64,000 bases of DNA from Acorus gramineus (GCA_030737835.1 JAUJYN010000017.1:1488001-1552000), one strand, 5' to 3'. Counted from the stretch's first letter, positions 42,905-55,939 are shown. Made by a program: numbers and translations. The notes: a model not told the origin generated them from the letters alone.

Positions 42905-45900
42905 TCGGCCTCTGAATCGCAGGATCCCGCGCGAATCTGGTAGTCCGGACGCTCGCCCCGGGCGACGCCTTCAGAGAGGACTATAAAATGCGGATCCTGT
43001 GCCTGAGCCGTGCGGATATCGTCGAGAAGGACTGGCTGCACCACTAGCCTGGCCAAAAAGCCACCAGCAGGAGTCTCTCGAACGCTAATCCAGCAAGCGG
43101 CCTCCTCCAGAAGCCTCCAACGACGGACAGCCATGTGGGCGGCCATGCCCAAGGGCTGCCTACTGAGCGCATCTGCAACGACATTCGCCTTACCCGGATG
43201 GTAAGCGATGTCACAATCGTAGTCCGTCAGGAACTCAACCCAACGTCTCTGACGCATGTTGAGCTCCGGCTGGGACTGCAGATATGTCAAGCTCTTATGA
43301 TCGGTAAAGAGCTCGAACTCCTCTCCATAGAGGTAATGCCTCCACATCTTCAGCGCAAAGATGATCGCTGCCAACTCAAGGTCATGGGTGGGGTAATTCT
43401 GCTCATGGGGCTTCAACTGACGAGACGCGTAAGCCACAACCTTACCGTGCTGCATCAGGACGCAACCCACACCCAACTGCGATGCATCTGTGTAAACTGC
43501 GAACCCACCACTCCCAGACGGAAGGGTAAGAACTGGCGCTGAGGTGAGCCTTCGCTTCAGCTCCTGGAAGCTCTCCTCGCAAGCAGGGGACCACTCGAAC
43601 CGAACATCCTTCCGAGTGAGGCGGGTAAGAGGAACGGCTATCTTCGAGAAACCCTCGACAAACCTCCTGTAATAACCCGCCAAGCCCAAGAAGCTCCGAA
43701 TCTCTGTGGGGTTCGACGGTCGACGCCAATTCGACACGGCGAGCGTCTTCTCCGGGTCCACAGCTATGCCCTCACCGGAAATCACATGGCCCAGAAAGGC
43801 CATACGCTCCAACCAGAACTCGCACTTGCTGAACTTGGCGAACAACTGATGTCTGGCCAAAGTCTCCAAGACAGTGCGAAGATGGTGAGCGTGCTCCTCA
43901 AGACTCCTCGAGTACACCAATATGTCATCGATGAATACTACCACAAAGGAGTCGAGGAAGGGCCGAAATACCCGGTTCATCAGATCCATGAAGGCCGCCG
44001 GCGCGTTCGTCAACCCGAATGGCAGTACTCTGAACTCGTAGTGCCCATACCGGGTGCGAAAGGCCGTCTTCGGAATGTCTGACTCCCGGATCTTCAGCTG
44101 GTAGTACCCCGAGCGGAGATCGATCTTGGAAAAGACACGCGCTCCCTGGAGCTGGTCAAACAGATCGTCGATCCGCGGCAACGGGTACTTGTTCTTCACT
44201 GTTCCTTTATTCAGCTGCCTGTAATCAATACACAGCCGCAGCGAACCGTCCTTCTTCCGGACGAACAGGACAGGGGCTCCCCACGGAGAAACACTCGGAC
44301 GTGCGAAGCCCTTCTCCAGCAACTCCTCCAACTGCTCCTTGAGCACCCTCAGCTCTGCAGGGGCCATCCGGTACGGAGCTCTCGAAATCGGCTCGGTCCC
44401 CGGAATCAGATTGATCTCAAACTCGATCGCGCGATCCGGCGGTAATCCCGGAAGATCATCGGGGAAAACCTCGGGATACTCTGCCACGACCGGAGTCTGA
44501 CTGATATCTGCCTGCAGCGGTGCATCCTCCTGAGCAATATAAGCTAGAAAGCCCTCGCATCCTCCCTGAAGGAGTCTCCACACCTGCATGGACGACACGA
44601 ACCCCAGAGGAGCCACGTCACGATCGCCCACGAACTGGAAGGACCTACGACCCGGAAGGTGGAAAGACACCGACTTGGCAAAACAGTCGATGCTGGCATG
44701 ACTAGCTGCAAGCCAATCCATCCCCAGGATGGCATCAAAGTCCGTCATCGCGAGCTCCACCAACTCCACTGGAAACTCATGCTCCGCAACCTCTACCGTA
44801 CACCCTCGGTACACAGAACTGAGGAGAATACGGTCTCCCACGGGCAATGATATCTCCAAGATAGCATCCAAAGGGGCGGACGCCACGCTCATCCGTCTCG
44901 CGAAAGCGGGAGACACGAACGAGTGTGTGGCTCCGGAATCAAACAATACATATGCAGGGAGCTGGGAGATCTGAACAATACCTCTGACCACGCTGCCTGA
45001 TGCCTGGGCCTCCTCTGCCGAAAGCGCTGCCACTCGGCCCTGAACGAACTGAGGCTGAGGAGCAGGGGCACGCCTCGCCGGCTGCGCTGGCTGCCTCCTC
45101 TGATCAGCACGGCCACCCTGTGGCTGCTGCTGCTGACGCTGAGGCTGCTGCTGCTGCTGCTGCTGAAACGGCTGCTGCTGCAACTGCTGCTGCTGCTGCG
45201 GAGGCATCACTTTGGGTCGGCCAGCGTCGGGGCAATTATACAAGATATGCCCGACGCGCTGACAGTGATAACAGCGCCGCGTCTCTGGTCGCCTCGCCTG
45301 GACTGGCACTGCTGCGATGGGTGCTGGACCTCGCACTGGCACCGCATCTGCTGGAGGAGAGGCAGCCGCTGACTGCTCAAAGCGGGGCCTCTTCTTCTTG
45401 CGCTGTCCCCGGTCCTGGCTCCTGGGTGGCCTCTGGTCTGCCGAAGAGGTCAAAGCCCTCACGAGGATCCCGAGGTCTCGCTCGACTGTCTTCGCTCGAG
45501 ACACCAAGTCGGAGTACCTCGAGAAAGCCTGGGAGGTGACGTGCACCCGAATGGCACTGCTGAGACCGAGCTCAAATCGACGGCACCTCGTCTCCTCGTC
45601 CATCACCAAAGCTGGAGCAAATCTGGATAGCCTCGTGAAGCGCGTGGAGTAGTCAGCGACAGACATAGAGCCCTGCGTCAGCTGCTCAAACTCCTGCATC
45701 ACTATCTGACGTGTCGAGAAGGGGAAGTACTCCTCCAAGAAATATCTCCTGAATCCCGCCCACGTAAGCTGCTCCACACCCTCGGGGATGTCCACTGATC
45801 TAGTAGCCCACCAGTCGGCGGCGCTACCCTTCAGCATAAAAGTGGCCAGGGAGACTCGCTGGCGGTCGGTGCAAAGCATGGTCGAGAAGATCGTATCCAC

Positions 45901-46386
45901 CTCCATCAACCATCTCTCTGGAGCAAGGGGGTCCTCCGTCTGACCCTGGAACTCGGGAGGGTGGAGCTTCAGAAAGGCTGAGAGGCCACTCTGCTGCACC
46001 CTCGCTGCAGCCTCTAGCCCCACCTCCCTCTCCTGGGGATCCTGAACTCTGACCGCCGGGACCACCACGGGGACTGGGGGTACATCGGGTACCACAGGTG
46101 GATCTGCCACCAAGGGAACCTGCGGAACTGCCTCGCGGGCCGCCCGCAGCTCCTGAATCTCCCGTGCCTGATCTGCCAATACTCTGGTCTGGGCCTCCAA
46201 TGCCCTGGTCTGCGTCTCCACCAAATCAGCTATCCGCGCAAACGCGCGCTCCCAGGCAGGAGGCTCCTGCGCTGATCCTGGCCTCACGGCTGAGGACTCA
46301 CCAATAGCATCCTCGCCCCTGGTAGGTCCGGAAACCTCCAAGGGTCGAGAGGGACCACGTCCGCGCCGTCCTCTGCGAGGAGGCAT
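42877..46386 (-). CDS. gag-pol: Gag-protease-RT-RNase H polyprotein of reverse family-A element
   Basis: A single frame of 1169 codons starting [11 protein letters not shown]. Gag domain about residues 130-310, zinc knuckle [14 protein letters not shown] at 372-385, Gln-rich linker 395-425, protease [10 protein letters not shown] at about 481-490 and ILGMDWL at about 553, RT about 660-840 with FIDDIL at 818-823, RNase H about 962-1080 (YTDAS, LELAA, FTDHKSL). The last 15 or so residues are off-frame after the 4-bp deletion near 42929, so integrase is lost from this protein. One odd residue: [13 protein letters not shown] has Gly where the forward copy has Arg. Both copies are otherwise very close. 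Confidence 0.93.
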   Translation of the reverse strand: MPPRRGRRGRGPSRPLEVSGPTRGEDAIGESSAVRPGSAQEPPAWERAFARIADLVETQTRALEAQTRVLADQAREIQELRAAREAVPQVPLVADPPVVPDVPPVPVVVPAVRVQDPQEREVGLEAAARVQQSGLSAFLKLHPPEFQGQTEDPLAPERWLMEVDTIFSTMLCTDRQRVSLATFMLKGSAADWWATRSVDIPEGVEQLTWAGFRRYFLEEYFPFSTRQIVMQEFEQLTQGSMSVADYSTRFTRLSRFAPALVMDEETRCRRFELGLSSAIRVHVTSQAFSRYSDLVSRAKTVERDLGILVRALTSSADQRPPRSQDRGQRKKKRPRFEQSAAASPPADAVPVRGPAPIAAVPVQARRPETRRCYHCQRVGHILYNCPDAGRPKVMPPQQQQQLQQQPFQQQQQQQPQRQQQQPQGGRADQRRQPAQPARRAPAPQPQFVQGRVAALSAEEAQASGSVVRGIVQISQLPAYVLFDSGATHSFVSPAFARRMSVASAPLDAILEISLPVGDRILLSSVYRGCTVEVAEHEFPVELVELAMTDFDAILGMDWLAASHASIDCFAKSVSFHLPGRRSFQFVGDRDVAPLGFVSSMQVWRLLQGGCEGFLAYIAQEDAPLQADISQTPVVAEYPEVFPDDLPGLPPDRAIEFEINLIPGTEPISRAPYRMAPAELRVLKEQLEELLEKGFARPSVSPWGAPVLFVRKKDGSLRLCIDYRQLNKGTVKNKYPLPRIDDLFDQLQGARVFSKIDLRSGYYQLKIRESDIPKTAFRTRYGHYEFRVLPFGLTNAPAAFMDLMNRVFRPFLDSFVVVFIDDILVYSRSLEEHAHHLRTVLETLARHQLFAKFSKCEFWLERMAFLGHVISGEGIAVDPEKTLAVSNWRRPSNPTEIRSFLGLAGYYRRFVEGFSKIAVPLTRLTRKDVRFEWSPACEESFQELKRRLTSAPVLTLPSGSGGFAVYTDASQLGVGCVLMQHGKVVAYASRQLKPHEQNYPTHDLELAAIIFALKMWRHYLYGEEFELFTDHKSLTYLQSQPELNMRQRRWVEFLTDYDCDIAYHPGKANVVADALSRQPLGMAAHMAVRRWRLLEEAACWISVRETPAGGFLARLVVQPVLLDDIRTAQAQDPHFIVLSEGVARGERPDYQIRAGSCDSEAECAFPTTQS

Positions 46387-46489
46387 ATCAGCAACCTAAG
46401 AAAACCAGACACTAGGATCAGAATACTCATATAGAAATCCTAGGACTCATCTCTACGAAAAAGAAGACAATTGGCTCTGACAGGACCAG

Positions 46490-46501
46490 GCTCTGATACC
46501 A
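46490..46501 (-). other. Primer-binding site, initiator-Met tRNA
   Basis: GCTCTGATACCA is the inverted TGGTATCAGAGC, 5 bp from the LTR at 46507. Confidence 0.95.
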
Positions 46502-46506
46502 ACTTT

Positions 46507-49500
46507 TGTCACGCCCCAGGGCGGCCGTCCCCGGGACGCGGCAAGGGTATACATGATATCAGCAGTCAATACAGGAGATCAATAATATACCATAAACAAC
46601 AGCTAAAAAGGGAAACACAGACAACAAAGAGGCTGACATGATGTATACACAGAAATGCGGAAGCTAAAAAGACTGAATCTGTAAATCAACAACACTTTAC
46701 AGACTCGATACATAATCATATGTCCTGTGAGAGCCAATATATCCACAATACATCCAAATACAATCCATACTAGGTGCCCAAGCACAGAAATATATACATA
46801 CAATCAAAAGGAAGGATGCTGATGGCCTCAAAACTCGAGGGACGTGGCGCTACTCCGCTACTGGTGTAGTCGCTCGGGAAGCTCCTCCTTCAAGTCCGCC
46901 TCGGTAATCACTGGAGAAAATAATTATGCGAGGGTGAGCCACACGCTCAGTGAATAGCACAACCCATGCATCACAGTTTATATTAACCACATTTAATCAA
47001 GTCACTAGCCTCAAAGTGGCATAAACAACACAAATCCGGGGGTTCGTTACATCGCCGAACCACCACACCCTCACCCTCACCCTCACCCCTCAATAGGTGA
47101 CAAAGGATATTGGGACTTAATAGGCTGATAATCATCCTTACACAATCCTGTGGGTCGCCACATCGCCGGCCCACCACACCCTCACCTCACCCCTCAATAG
47201 GTGACATAGGCTCTTGGGACTGACTAGGCTGTTGGTCACCCTTGGTCCACCGATAGTCTCTCCCCACTCCGTAGGCCGTTTGGCCACTCCCACATTCAGC
47301 ACAGTCCGTCTACCAAATCAGGAGGTGCCTACTGATGGAGCCCCTGCACGGGACGACCTTTCTAACGCTGAGGTAGTCTCTACACGGATCCAACGAAGGG
47401 AACAGAACAGCCTATCCATCGCATATGATCCACTCGGATCCGCTGACAACACATCTCTACAACTCTAATGTCTTGAATTCTTCAGAATTCCTCCAGCGCG
47501 CATAACCAAGATGCGGGGAATACATAAGATAATAATGAGGAAAAGAGACCTTGGGAGGGCAACCTGAGGTCCCGATATAGGACATCCCGCCAACCAAACA
47601 AGGAACACGGAGTACCCTAGCCCGGGTCTCAATGTTACCTCGCAAGGCCCCCTTATATTCCCCAAGGCATGCTAACAATATCACAAGCTTGCATTTAAGT
47701 AAATAAATCAAACTAATAGGACGCATGCATAGGTCGGGGCTTTCCTAGCATGATAACGAGGTGACAGGATGCACGGCTCATACACATATCCTAAGGGTGC
47801 AAGTCCCTAACATACAAGTCTAGGGTGGCATGCATTCTACACATTAGTCATGCTTGCATGGATTACAATATAACAGTTAATATTAACTATGTGCCCCAGG
47901 GGAGGACGGTACACGCCCAAGTGCATGTAGCGCCTCCCAACTGGGTTGGGTTGTCCCACTCACCGGTAACCGGGTCGTCGCGCGACCGTCCGTCAAGATC
48001 TGCAAGACAGGGTAATCAACCCGGTGAGTAAAATACACAAATACTACAAAATACTCAAAAATACACAAATAAATACCCAACACTCGGGCAAACGTACATA
48101 CGGCCCGTACGCACGCTAGCCCGAGCACCCCGACTCACTCCCGCACCCCCGGCAACCACCCGCACGGCCACCCGCCCCCGGATGCACCGCCGCGCCTCAG
48201 CCCGCGCACCCAGGCGCACCGCCGGGCCCCTGCCCGCACGCCTGGACACACTGCCGAGCCACCCGGGTGCACCGCGCGCCCACTGCGCCCCATCGCAGCA
48301 GCCCGCGCGCACACCGCACGCCCCGCGCCCAGCTCCTGCCCCGCGCACCCCGCGCGCACCTCGCTGCCCTCGCCCTCGCTCCGCGCGCACCCCGCGCGCA
48401 CCACCGGCTCGCCCAGCACTCCACCGACTCGCCGCGCGCACAGCGCGCCTGCGCCTCTGCGCAGCGCTCCGCGCGCACGCCCCGCACGGCGCCCTGCACG
48501 CAGCGCCCCATCGCCCACGACCAGCGCCCAGCACACCGCGCCCAGCACGCGCCCAGCACGCCCTCCAGCTCCACCCGAGCGCACGCCGCGCTCACGCACG
48601 CGCGCGCCCAGCTGCTCCTGCTGCGCCTGTGCTGCCTGTGCTGCTGCCTGTGCTGCCATCCTGCCCAGACAGCAACCACCCTGCCCGAGCACCTCTCCAC
48701 CACCCACCGGCCACCAATGGCCTCCAACAGCCCCAACCACCCCCACAGCCCCCACCCACCAACCCACCCTCCTAACAAGCATCTAAGCAAGAAAAAGGAG
48801 GAAAGAGAGCTTACCCAAAGGAAGGAGAGGAAGGAAGGGAACCGGAAGCTCCTTCGTGCACCGAAATGCCTCCCCAAATTCCACCACCAAGATCTCCTCC
48901 TAGCCAAGAAGGGCCGAAATCTGAGGAGAAGAGGGGGAAGAGGGGGCTAAACACTCGGAATTCGAATCGAAACTACCGGTAGATAGATCGGGACCGGATC
49001 TAACCTTTCTATGTTTTGGGTTTTAAGGTCCAAGCACCCTAGGTGGCTCAAATGAAGGAGAGAGGGGGAGAGAGAAATGCATTTGAGAAGATGATGAATA
49101 GTGCTAGGCAACCTTTTTAGCTCACTTAAATAAGTCAACACACTTAATTAGTGTTAACCTAGGTTTAATTAGGTTAAGAGAGGGTTAGGGTGATTTAAGT
49201 AAGCTTTGACTTGGGTCAACCCAACCACAAAAATACAAAAAGGGTTGACCAAGTCATGGGCCCACTTTGACCGAGTCAACTCTCCCAATGACTTCTCGCT
49301 CGGTCAAAACCCGGATACGCTCCGGAACTGTGAAATTCTGAAACGTACCGGAATTCGATGAAATTTTTGTGAGTGGCTTAAAATGGCACCAGGACACATA
49401 ATATGCAGTTAGATTTTCAATCGGAGTCCTCAAACACAGGACGATAGCTAACAGTCCAAAATTTTGCGGTTCCGATCGAAAAACGAAAAAACTCAAAAAC

Positions 49501-49553
49501 TGCCAAAATGCTCCAATGGTTACCAGCAGGCAAAAAGTGACACATATATAACA
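46507..49553 (-). repeat. 5' LTR (right copy) of reverse family-A element
   Basis: 3047 bp, from TGTCACGCCCC to ...ATATAACA. It has two hexamer-bearing units (47066-47091 and near 47180). Island 47964-47999, GC tract about 48090-48610, W boxes 49207-49312. Confidence 0.92.
47964..47999 (-). other. 36-bp exon-like island, right LTR
   Basis: Minus strand: TCTTGCAG before, GTGAGTGG after. Confidence 0.45.
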
Positions 49554-49747
49554 ATGCGATGAGTTATGTGTCCACTTTTCCACAATTACTCGACGGACGT
49601 AGTATCGAATGCTTTGCAGAAGGGGTGTGCATAAGATCCGAATACAAATGGATCTTTTTAACATAACCCGATTAATAGGGGTGTGCACCAAAAAACGAGG
49701 GGTGCAATTAGAGGCACCCTTTTTTTTATCTAGGATGGTGGTTTGGA
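49554..49747. other. Right flank of the family-A insertion
   Basis: Starts ATGCGATGAG and includes ACTCGACGGACG, continuing the TCGACA-rich repeat cut at 38517. Between 49615 and 49740 are GGGGTGTGC motifs. No gene seen. Confidence 0.5.
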
Positions 49748-52700
49748 CTGACTGTCACGCCCCAAAGCGGCTGTCCCCAAGACGTGGCAATAATGAAATA
49801 TCAGCTATCAAGTACAAGAGATCAATAATGACTCCAATAAACAATACACAAGCTGGCAAACCAATGATAACTGATAACTCAACTGAAAAGCAGAAGCATA
49901 AGATATCAACAATGTCTGTAAACCAAAAAAATTATTACAAACTCGAATACACAATCACTGTCATGTGAGAGCCAAGTCTAGTCCAAATAAAATACAACCT
50001 GTGCCACATGCACGATTTACAATACATAAAATGACTCTAGGACTGCTGACAGCCTCGCACTCGCCACCCGTCGGAAGAACGCTCCACGCCCATAAGACCA
50101 CACCACAGGGAAGCTCCAGCTCCACGCCCAACACTGCCCCTGAAAAGAAACAGTATGCGAGGGGTGAGCTACAAGCTCAGTGAGTGGCTGGAAACCAATC
50201 ACCATTACAACAGTTCAATACTAAAGCAATTTCCTTTCAAGGAAAACATGGGTAGAAACCCAATGGATAACAAGGTCACGCGGCGGCGCGACCAACCTCA
50301 CCCTCACCCTCACTCCCGGAGGGAGACTCTTGGGACTTTTGGGGAGAGACCATACCATTGGTCGAGGAGACCCGGAATTACTGGTCCACACAACACTACT
50401 GGATCACCACCCTCACCCTCACCCTCACCCTCACTCCCGGAGGGAGACTCTTGGGACTTTTGGGGAGAGACCATACCGTTGGTCGAAGAGACCCGGAATT
50501 ACTGGTCTACACAACACTACTGGATCATCTACATTGAGATAACTGCCCAACGATGTCTTTGAACATCGATACGCAACCGGACCCAACAACTATGGGAACG
50601 GACGAACAACGAATGGGTCACGTGGTGATGTGTCTTCACCTCATCTTCATCCTCACCCTTTAGACGTGACATAGGACTTTTCGAGAGATTAAACTCCTCT
50701 ACACCCTTGGCCCACCGATAGCCTTTTCCCCAGATAGTCTCTACCTGGTATACTCCCACGATCAGTACTCTCCCGAACGCATCGGTAGTACCTACGGATG
50801 GGAGCCCTCTGTCAGGAAAGCTCTTCCAACACCAGGGAGTTCCTACACTGATCTAACGAAAGGGAGAACGATTCCACGCTCGCAATATCATTCGTTAACC
50901 CTCTCCCGGGTAGCCTCTACCTGGTATACCCCCCATGATCAGTACATCTTACCGCATGCATCGATAGTACCTACAGGTGAGGGCCCTCTGTCAGGACAGC
51001 TACAACCTGGGCCGCTTCAACACGAACGACATTGGGAGGAAACACTCCATGTTCGCAAAGCAAACCCAATGGAATGTAAACTACTCTCGATAATCACCTA
51101 TTGATGATGTCGAATACTATTGTACTCCCACACAATTGAGTCACTCGGACACAAGGGGGTTGCCTCTGCTCTCACGCAGAAATAATCCCAAGGCACATAA
51201 CCCAACAGGCGGTTCATATACACGCCTAGCATGGGTAGGCCTAGCTTAATGCCACAACTACCGGCTTAACAAAACCGGTAAGATAATGAATTCTCCTGAA
51301 TTCCAAACGAGTGCATCGCTCGGATGCACGGGGGCGATTACATCGCTAGCGCTCTAACTAATAAGGTACAACCCGACAACGGGTCATACCCACGCCTATT
51401 TCAGATAGGCCTAATTAGTTTTAACATGCGCATATATATATCTAGGAGAATTATATCTTAGTTATGTACATGAACTACATGCACGATAACCTATCAAATA
51501 ATTATAGGGATACTCCCTAACATGGATTTACATCATAAACAACATGCATACATGGCCATTAATCACATAAGCACACAAGGCATAACTTAAGCATGCGTTG
51601 GATATCACCAACTTAAAAAGGAAGGGTCAAGCGCGATCTCGTGCACTAACAGGTGCATGCCAATATTCCAAACGAACCTGAGTCGAGTAGGAAATCGCAT
51701 CTACTTACTCAGTTTGTGTAGAGGGAGAGGGCGAGAGAGATCATCATCTCATGAAGTTAGTCATAGCATTGCCCCATTAGCATGGGCGCAACAACTACAC
51801 CACGCCCTCGAGTCTTATCGCAAGGGAATATTAGGCAGGTGCCCGTTATTAACCCAGACTTAATCATGCTGGATATTCCAATTAATATGGTGGGAGTAGT
51901 ATTACAATACTACCTAAGGCATGCCCTATTCTATACATCCGTACACATTACAGAAATACATGCCCATACTAGAGGGGCGCATGCGATACAATCATTCACA
52001 CATGGATACAATACATGCAATATAAGCCTAGCATGCAAGATATCTAACATATATAGTTTAAGCATGGCCATACTACTTATCTACACAAGTAGTATAGCTA
52101 GGATGTCCCATCGATGCGCGACGCACGACTACGCGCGTCGAGCGCATCTCGAGGGGGGGGGGAGGAATTGATCAAACCACTCACCGCAACCTGGGACCTT
52201 GTGCATCCCATCCGACGAGATCTGCAAGGTAAGGGCATCAAATTTGGTGAGTAACATCACATTATAACACTTAGAAATTACTAGAAATGCCAAAGACTTA
52301 GACATGCAAGCATGCGGGCTCGCACGCATGCGAGCACGTGCGTACGCACGCCCAGACCCACTGCCCCGTGCACGCGCACGCACGCGCCCGCCTGCGCCTG
52401 CCAGCGCCCCTCTGCGCGCGCGTCTGCGCGCGCACGCGCGCTGGCAGACCCGCGCGTGCGCCCAGTACTGTTTTAACCCCTCCCCAACCCCTCACACACA
52501 CTCTAACTCATCCACCTAGCATGCAAGACCTCCCCAACCATCCCAACAGCCATAAAAATAAAAAAGAAGGGGAAGAGGATTTACCAAAAGAGGGAAAGGG
52601 AAAAGGGGGAGATGCAGGGCTCTCGACGCGCCCACGGCCACCTCAACCACCACCACCACCACCACCACACCTCCTCTTCAGCCTCTCCACCAGCCCTTTT

Positions 52701-53368
52701 TGGCTGAAAAACAAAGGAAAGAAGGGGCATAAAAAGGGAGCTAGAGAGAGGAGAATCAACAATAACAACAAAGGCACCCACCCACACACACACACACACC
52801 TTGCTCGTCCTCCTTCACCTTCTCCTTTTTTTGCTTCTTCCTCCTCCTTCTCTACACACACAAAGGGGGGAAAAAGAGACCAAGAGAGGGAGAGAAAGAG
52901 AGATCAACGAAATGGGAGAGAGGGGGAGAGAGAGAGAGGGCAAAAATGTCATTTTCATGCCCAAATAGTGCCTAGGGGTGACCATAAGGGGGTGGTGAGG
53001 TTAGGGTTAGACTCACCCTCACTCAACCACTTATTTTTGCTTTATTGGGAAGCGTGCGGAGAAGCACCACACACTCAAAAATATCTCACCCCCCTGAAAC
53101 CCAGTAACGGCCAAACCCGGATGCGATTCAGAACTGTATATTTTTCAAAACGTTACCAGAATTCGATGAAATTTTTATGGGTAGTACTAAACGGTACCAG
53201 GACCCATAATATGCAGTTAGATTTCCAATCAGAGTACTCCAACTCCCGCAGGTAGCTAAAAGCCAAAATTTTAGCGACTCCGATCAAAAAAGAAAAAGGC
53301 CCTGAATGACCCAGATGTGACCAAGGCTTAACCGAAATGGCTCCAAATGACAGAGGCATAACACTGAC
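49748..53368 (-). mobile_element. Solo family-B LTR with TSD CTGAC
   Basis: A 3611-bp LTR (49753-53363) from TGTCACGCCCC to GAGGCATAACA, flanked by CTGAC at 49748-49752 and 53364-53368. No PBS, PPT or coding region. This is the usual product of recombination between the two LTRs of one element. It is the only complete family-B LTR in the window and so the reference for the others. Island 52185-52221. An array of CACCCT hexamers lies at 50405-50436. Confidence 0.93.
52185..52221 (-). other. Exon-like island, solo family-B LTR
   Basis: Minus strand: CCTTGCAG before, GTGAGTGG after; 37 bp. Confidence 0.4.
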
Positions 53369-53416
53369 ATGTTATGGGCATTTAGCGGCGGCTATATGTT
53401 GTTGAGACGGACCTGA

Positions 53417-53901
53417 TGTTGGGATTATGTCTCGATCCGGTGTATCAACATCGGATGGCCATGATTAAATCATATTAGGGTGGGCACCTAATTGGTAATT
53501 AGTAAGATTTGATCTTAATTAAGATTTATAATGTGAATCTCCTAAAATCAGGGAAACAGATTTGTTTGTTACATATTTATTTGTTAGGAGATTACTTAAA
53601 GATGAAGTTATTTATCTATATAAATATCCTCTAGGGTTTTAGGGTAAAACTAGGCTACCATAAACAAAATGTAGAGATCCATAAAAGAGAGGTTGAGAGG
53701 GTTCAAGAGTGGGTAACTCTATGAAAGAGTTTGTAAGGCTTTTTTGTATCTCAACTATTATAGTGGATTCTCATTTGCTTTCACCCCGTGGATGTAGGCC
53801 TAGGCCAAACCACGTATTTTTGTGCTCTTTGTGTGATTGTGTTTTGTTCTTGTGTTCGATCTCAAATTTATCGACAACTTCCACGAAACCATTTCCCAAC
53901 A
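53417..53901 (+). repeat. 5' LTR of the non-autonomous element
   Basis: TG...CA ends. TATATAAATATCC near 53617-53629 is a likely TATA box. Confidence 0.88.
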
Positions 53902-54356
53902 ACTGGTATCAGAGCTCCAGATTCTGACCTGGGTGTATGAGATCTGAAGAACGACGAAACGACATGGGTCGGAGAATGCCAACGATGCCGTAACGAGGTT
54001 CCACATGGAAGAAGAAAAAAATATCGCTTGAAGAATATCATCCGTTCAGGTGAAAAAAAATGATTCTGATTGTTTTCTGTTTTTAGCACGGGTGATCATA
54101 TGGAGGCACTGTGTTCCTCGGGTTCAATTAAAAAAAAAAAATGGGGCCCACACCCATGAAGATCTATGCAGAGACACATCCCATGCAGAGAGGTGCCAAA
54201 GGTGTGGCACGGGTGCGGGCGGGTGCGGGCCGTGGGCTTGCGGAGACACGTGTGGAGACGCAAGACGTGACGCAGCCATGACGAAGAGCGTGGAGTCACA
54301 ACGCGAGGGACGTGATGTGAATGCTCAGTTTGTGCAGAGGAAGAAGATGGAACAGT

Positions 54357-54616
54357 GCAACACAAAGATGACGTTCTGAACCCGGGTGGCGTCCCAGGTG
54401 GTTCAGGTAAAAGCGAGTCCAGGTTTGGAGCTTGCAAGCGCGTGGTGTGTTTGTTTAAGGTGGAGTCCAGATCCTTCTTCAGAGACGCAACACAAAGGAG
54501 GTGTTCTGAACCCGGGTGGCGTCCCAGGTGGTTCAGGTAAATGCTAGTCTAGGCATTTGGAACTCGCGAGCGTGTGGTGTAGCTTGTTCAAGATGGATTC
54601 CAGACGATCCTTCTTC
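54357..54616 (+). repeat. 130-bp tandem duplication in the element interior
   Basis: Units starting GCAACACAAAG at 54357 and 54487. Each contains TTCTGAACCCGGGTGGCGTC and GTGGTTCAGGTAAA. The copies have diverged by substitutions and small indels. Confidence 0.8.
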
Positions 54617-54816
54617 AGAAATGCACATGGAGCATGCCACAGATTCATGTGATTACTAAGTCAAGATACTGAGTTGAAGATACGGTGGTGTAGACTTCCG
54701 GAGGAAGAAAAATTTTCAGCCAGGTGGAGTTTGCAAAGCGAGGTGGAGACATCAACAGAAATTTTCAAGGGGTTCGTGGAAGTCGGAGTTTACCGAATTC
54801 GAGCCAAGGTGGAGAT

Positions 54817-55290
54817 TGTTGAGATTATGTCTCAATCTAGTGTATCAACATTTGATGGCTATGATGAAACCATATTAGGGTGGACACCTAATTGGTAATT
54901 AGTTAAGATTTGATCTTAATTAAGATATAAAGTGAATCTCCTAAAATCATGGAAACAGATTTATTTGTTAGGAGATTACTTAGAGAAGAAGTTATTTATT
55001 TATATAAATATCCTCCTAGAGTTCCAAGGAAAAATCGGGCTAGCATAGATAAAATGTAGAGATTCATAGGAGAGAGGTTGAGAGGGTTCAAGAGAGGGTA
55101 GGGTAACTCCATTAAAGAGTTTGTAAGGCTTTTTTTGTATTTTAACTATTATAGTGGATTCTCAATTTTTGTCCCGTGGATGTAGACTTAGGCCGAACCA
55201 CGTCTTTTTATCTTCTTCATGTGATTGTGTTCCGTTCTTGTGTATGATCTCGTATTTTATTGATGGCTTCCGTAAGTAGTTCTCCCAACA
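54817..55290 (+). repeat. 3' LTR of the non-autonomous element
   Basis: Matches 53417-53901; followed by TSD CCTGA. Confidence 0.88.
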
Positions 55291-55939
55291 CCTGAGGCAG
55301 GAGTGCTTCAATGTGATGCAGTGCGGCGATGGCATTGATGTGATGGATTTGATTTGGGATCTGCTAGGGAAAGGGGGAGAGAAGAGGAGGGGGAACAGAG
55401 GAGTGAAGAAAACTGTGAAAAGAGATTGGTGGGTTTAATGGTTTTTGTGTTTTGATTATATGGATTGGTGGGTTTAAGAATAACAAATATCGAGGATGGT
55501 GAATTTAATTAGATGGTGGGACAGAGAAACATAGTGGGTTGATAGAGCTGCCCGAATATTATTAGGTAGTAAAGAGATAAATATTTAGAATAAATTAACC
55601 TAATTTATAAGAATAAAAAAATAATTATTTTTATTTATATTTACATTTGGTAATGTATTTTGTTATCCTCATTTTTTTGTTTCTGTCCTTAACTTTGCAT
55701 TTAAATCACATGATCTAAAAAATGGGATAACTTCAAATTTTTTTAAAAAAATATGAAGTCTAACATTTCTATTAATGGGACATTAATATTGTTGATTTTG
55801 ATTTCATTAAGTTTTTTATTTTTATTATTTTGGAAATGACGGTCATAAATATTGTCTATGCTTTATAAAATGAAGTTAAAAATAAGGATAAAGCATGTTC
55901 CATCTTTTACTTTTTAAAACAAAATATCTTAACTTTTTC

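Larger units (their letters stand above)
38518..49553 (-). mobile_element. Full-length family-A Ty3/Gypsy element, W-box subtype
   Basis: LTRs 38518-41561 and 46507-49553, PBS (inverted) 46490-46501, PPT 41562-41573. Its gag-pol is nearly the same as in the forward element, and gag, protease, RT and RNase H are in one frame. A 4-bp deletion near 42929 breaks the frame before integrase. Flanks share ATGC (38514-38517 and 49554-49557), four of the expected five bases, consistent with loss of one base at the right border. The split TCGACA-rich repeat on both sides confirms insertion. Confidence 0.93.
53412..55295 (+). mobile_element. Complete non-autonomous LTR element, Copia-like, TSD CCTGA
   Basis: CCTGA at 53412-53416 and 55291-55295. 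LTRs 53417-53901 (485 bp) and 54817-55290 (474 bp) start TGTTG(G/A)GATTATGTCTC and end TCCCAACA. PBS TGGTATCAGAGC at 53904-53915. The purine-rich GCCAAGGTGGAGAT before the second LTR is of the kind common in plant Copia elements. The 915-bp interior encodes nothing recognisable. Its LTRs differ visibly (several per cent plus a 10-bp indel), so it is older than the family-A insertions. It depends on another element's enzymes. Confidence 0.88.

Noticed and set aside
45000-45539. 179-codon plus-strand frame opposite gag
   Set aside because: Antisense shadow of the gag Gln-rich linker.
55330-55420. Possible first exon of a minus-strand host gene (CT-rich stretch then ATG)
   Set aside because: The frame is short and stops soon after the element-free junction; no family resemblance.
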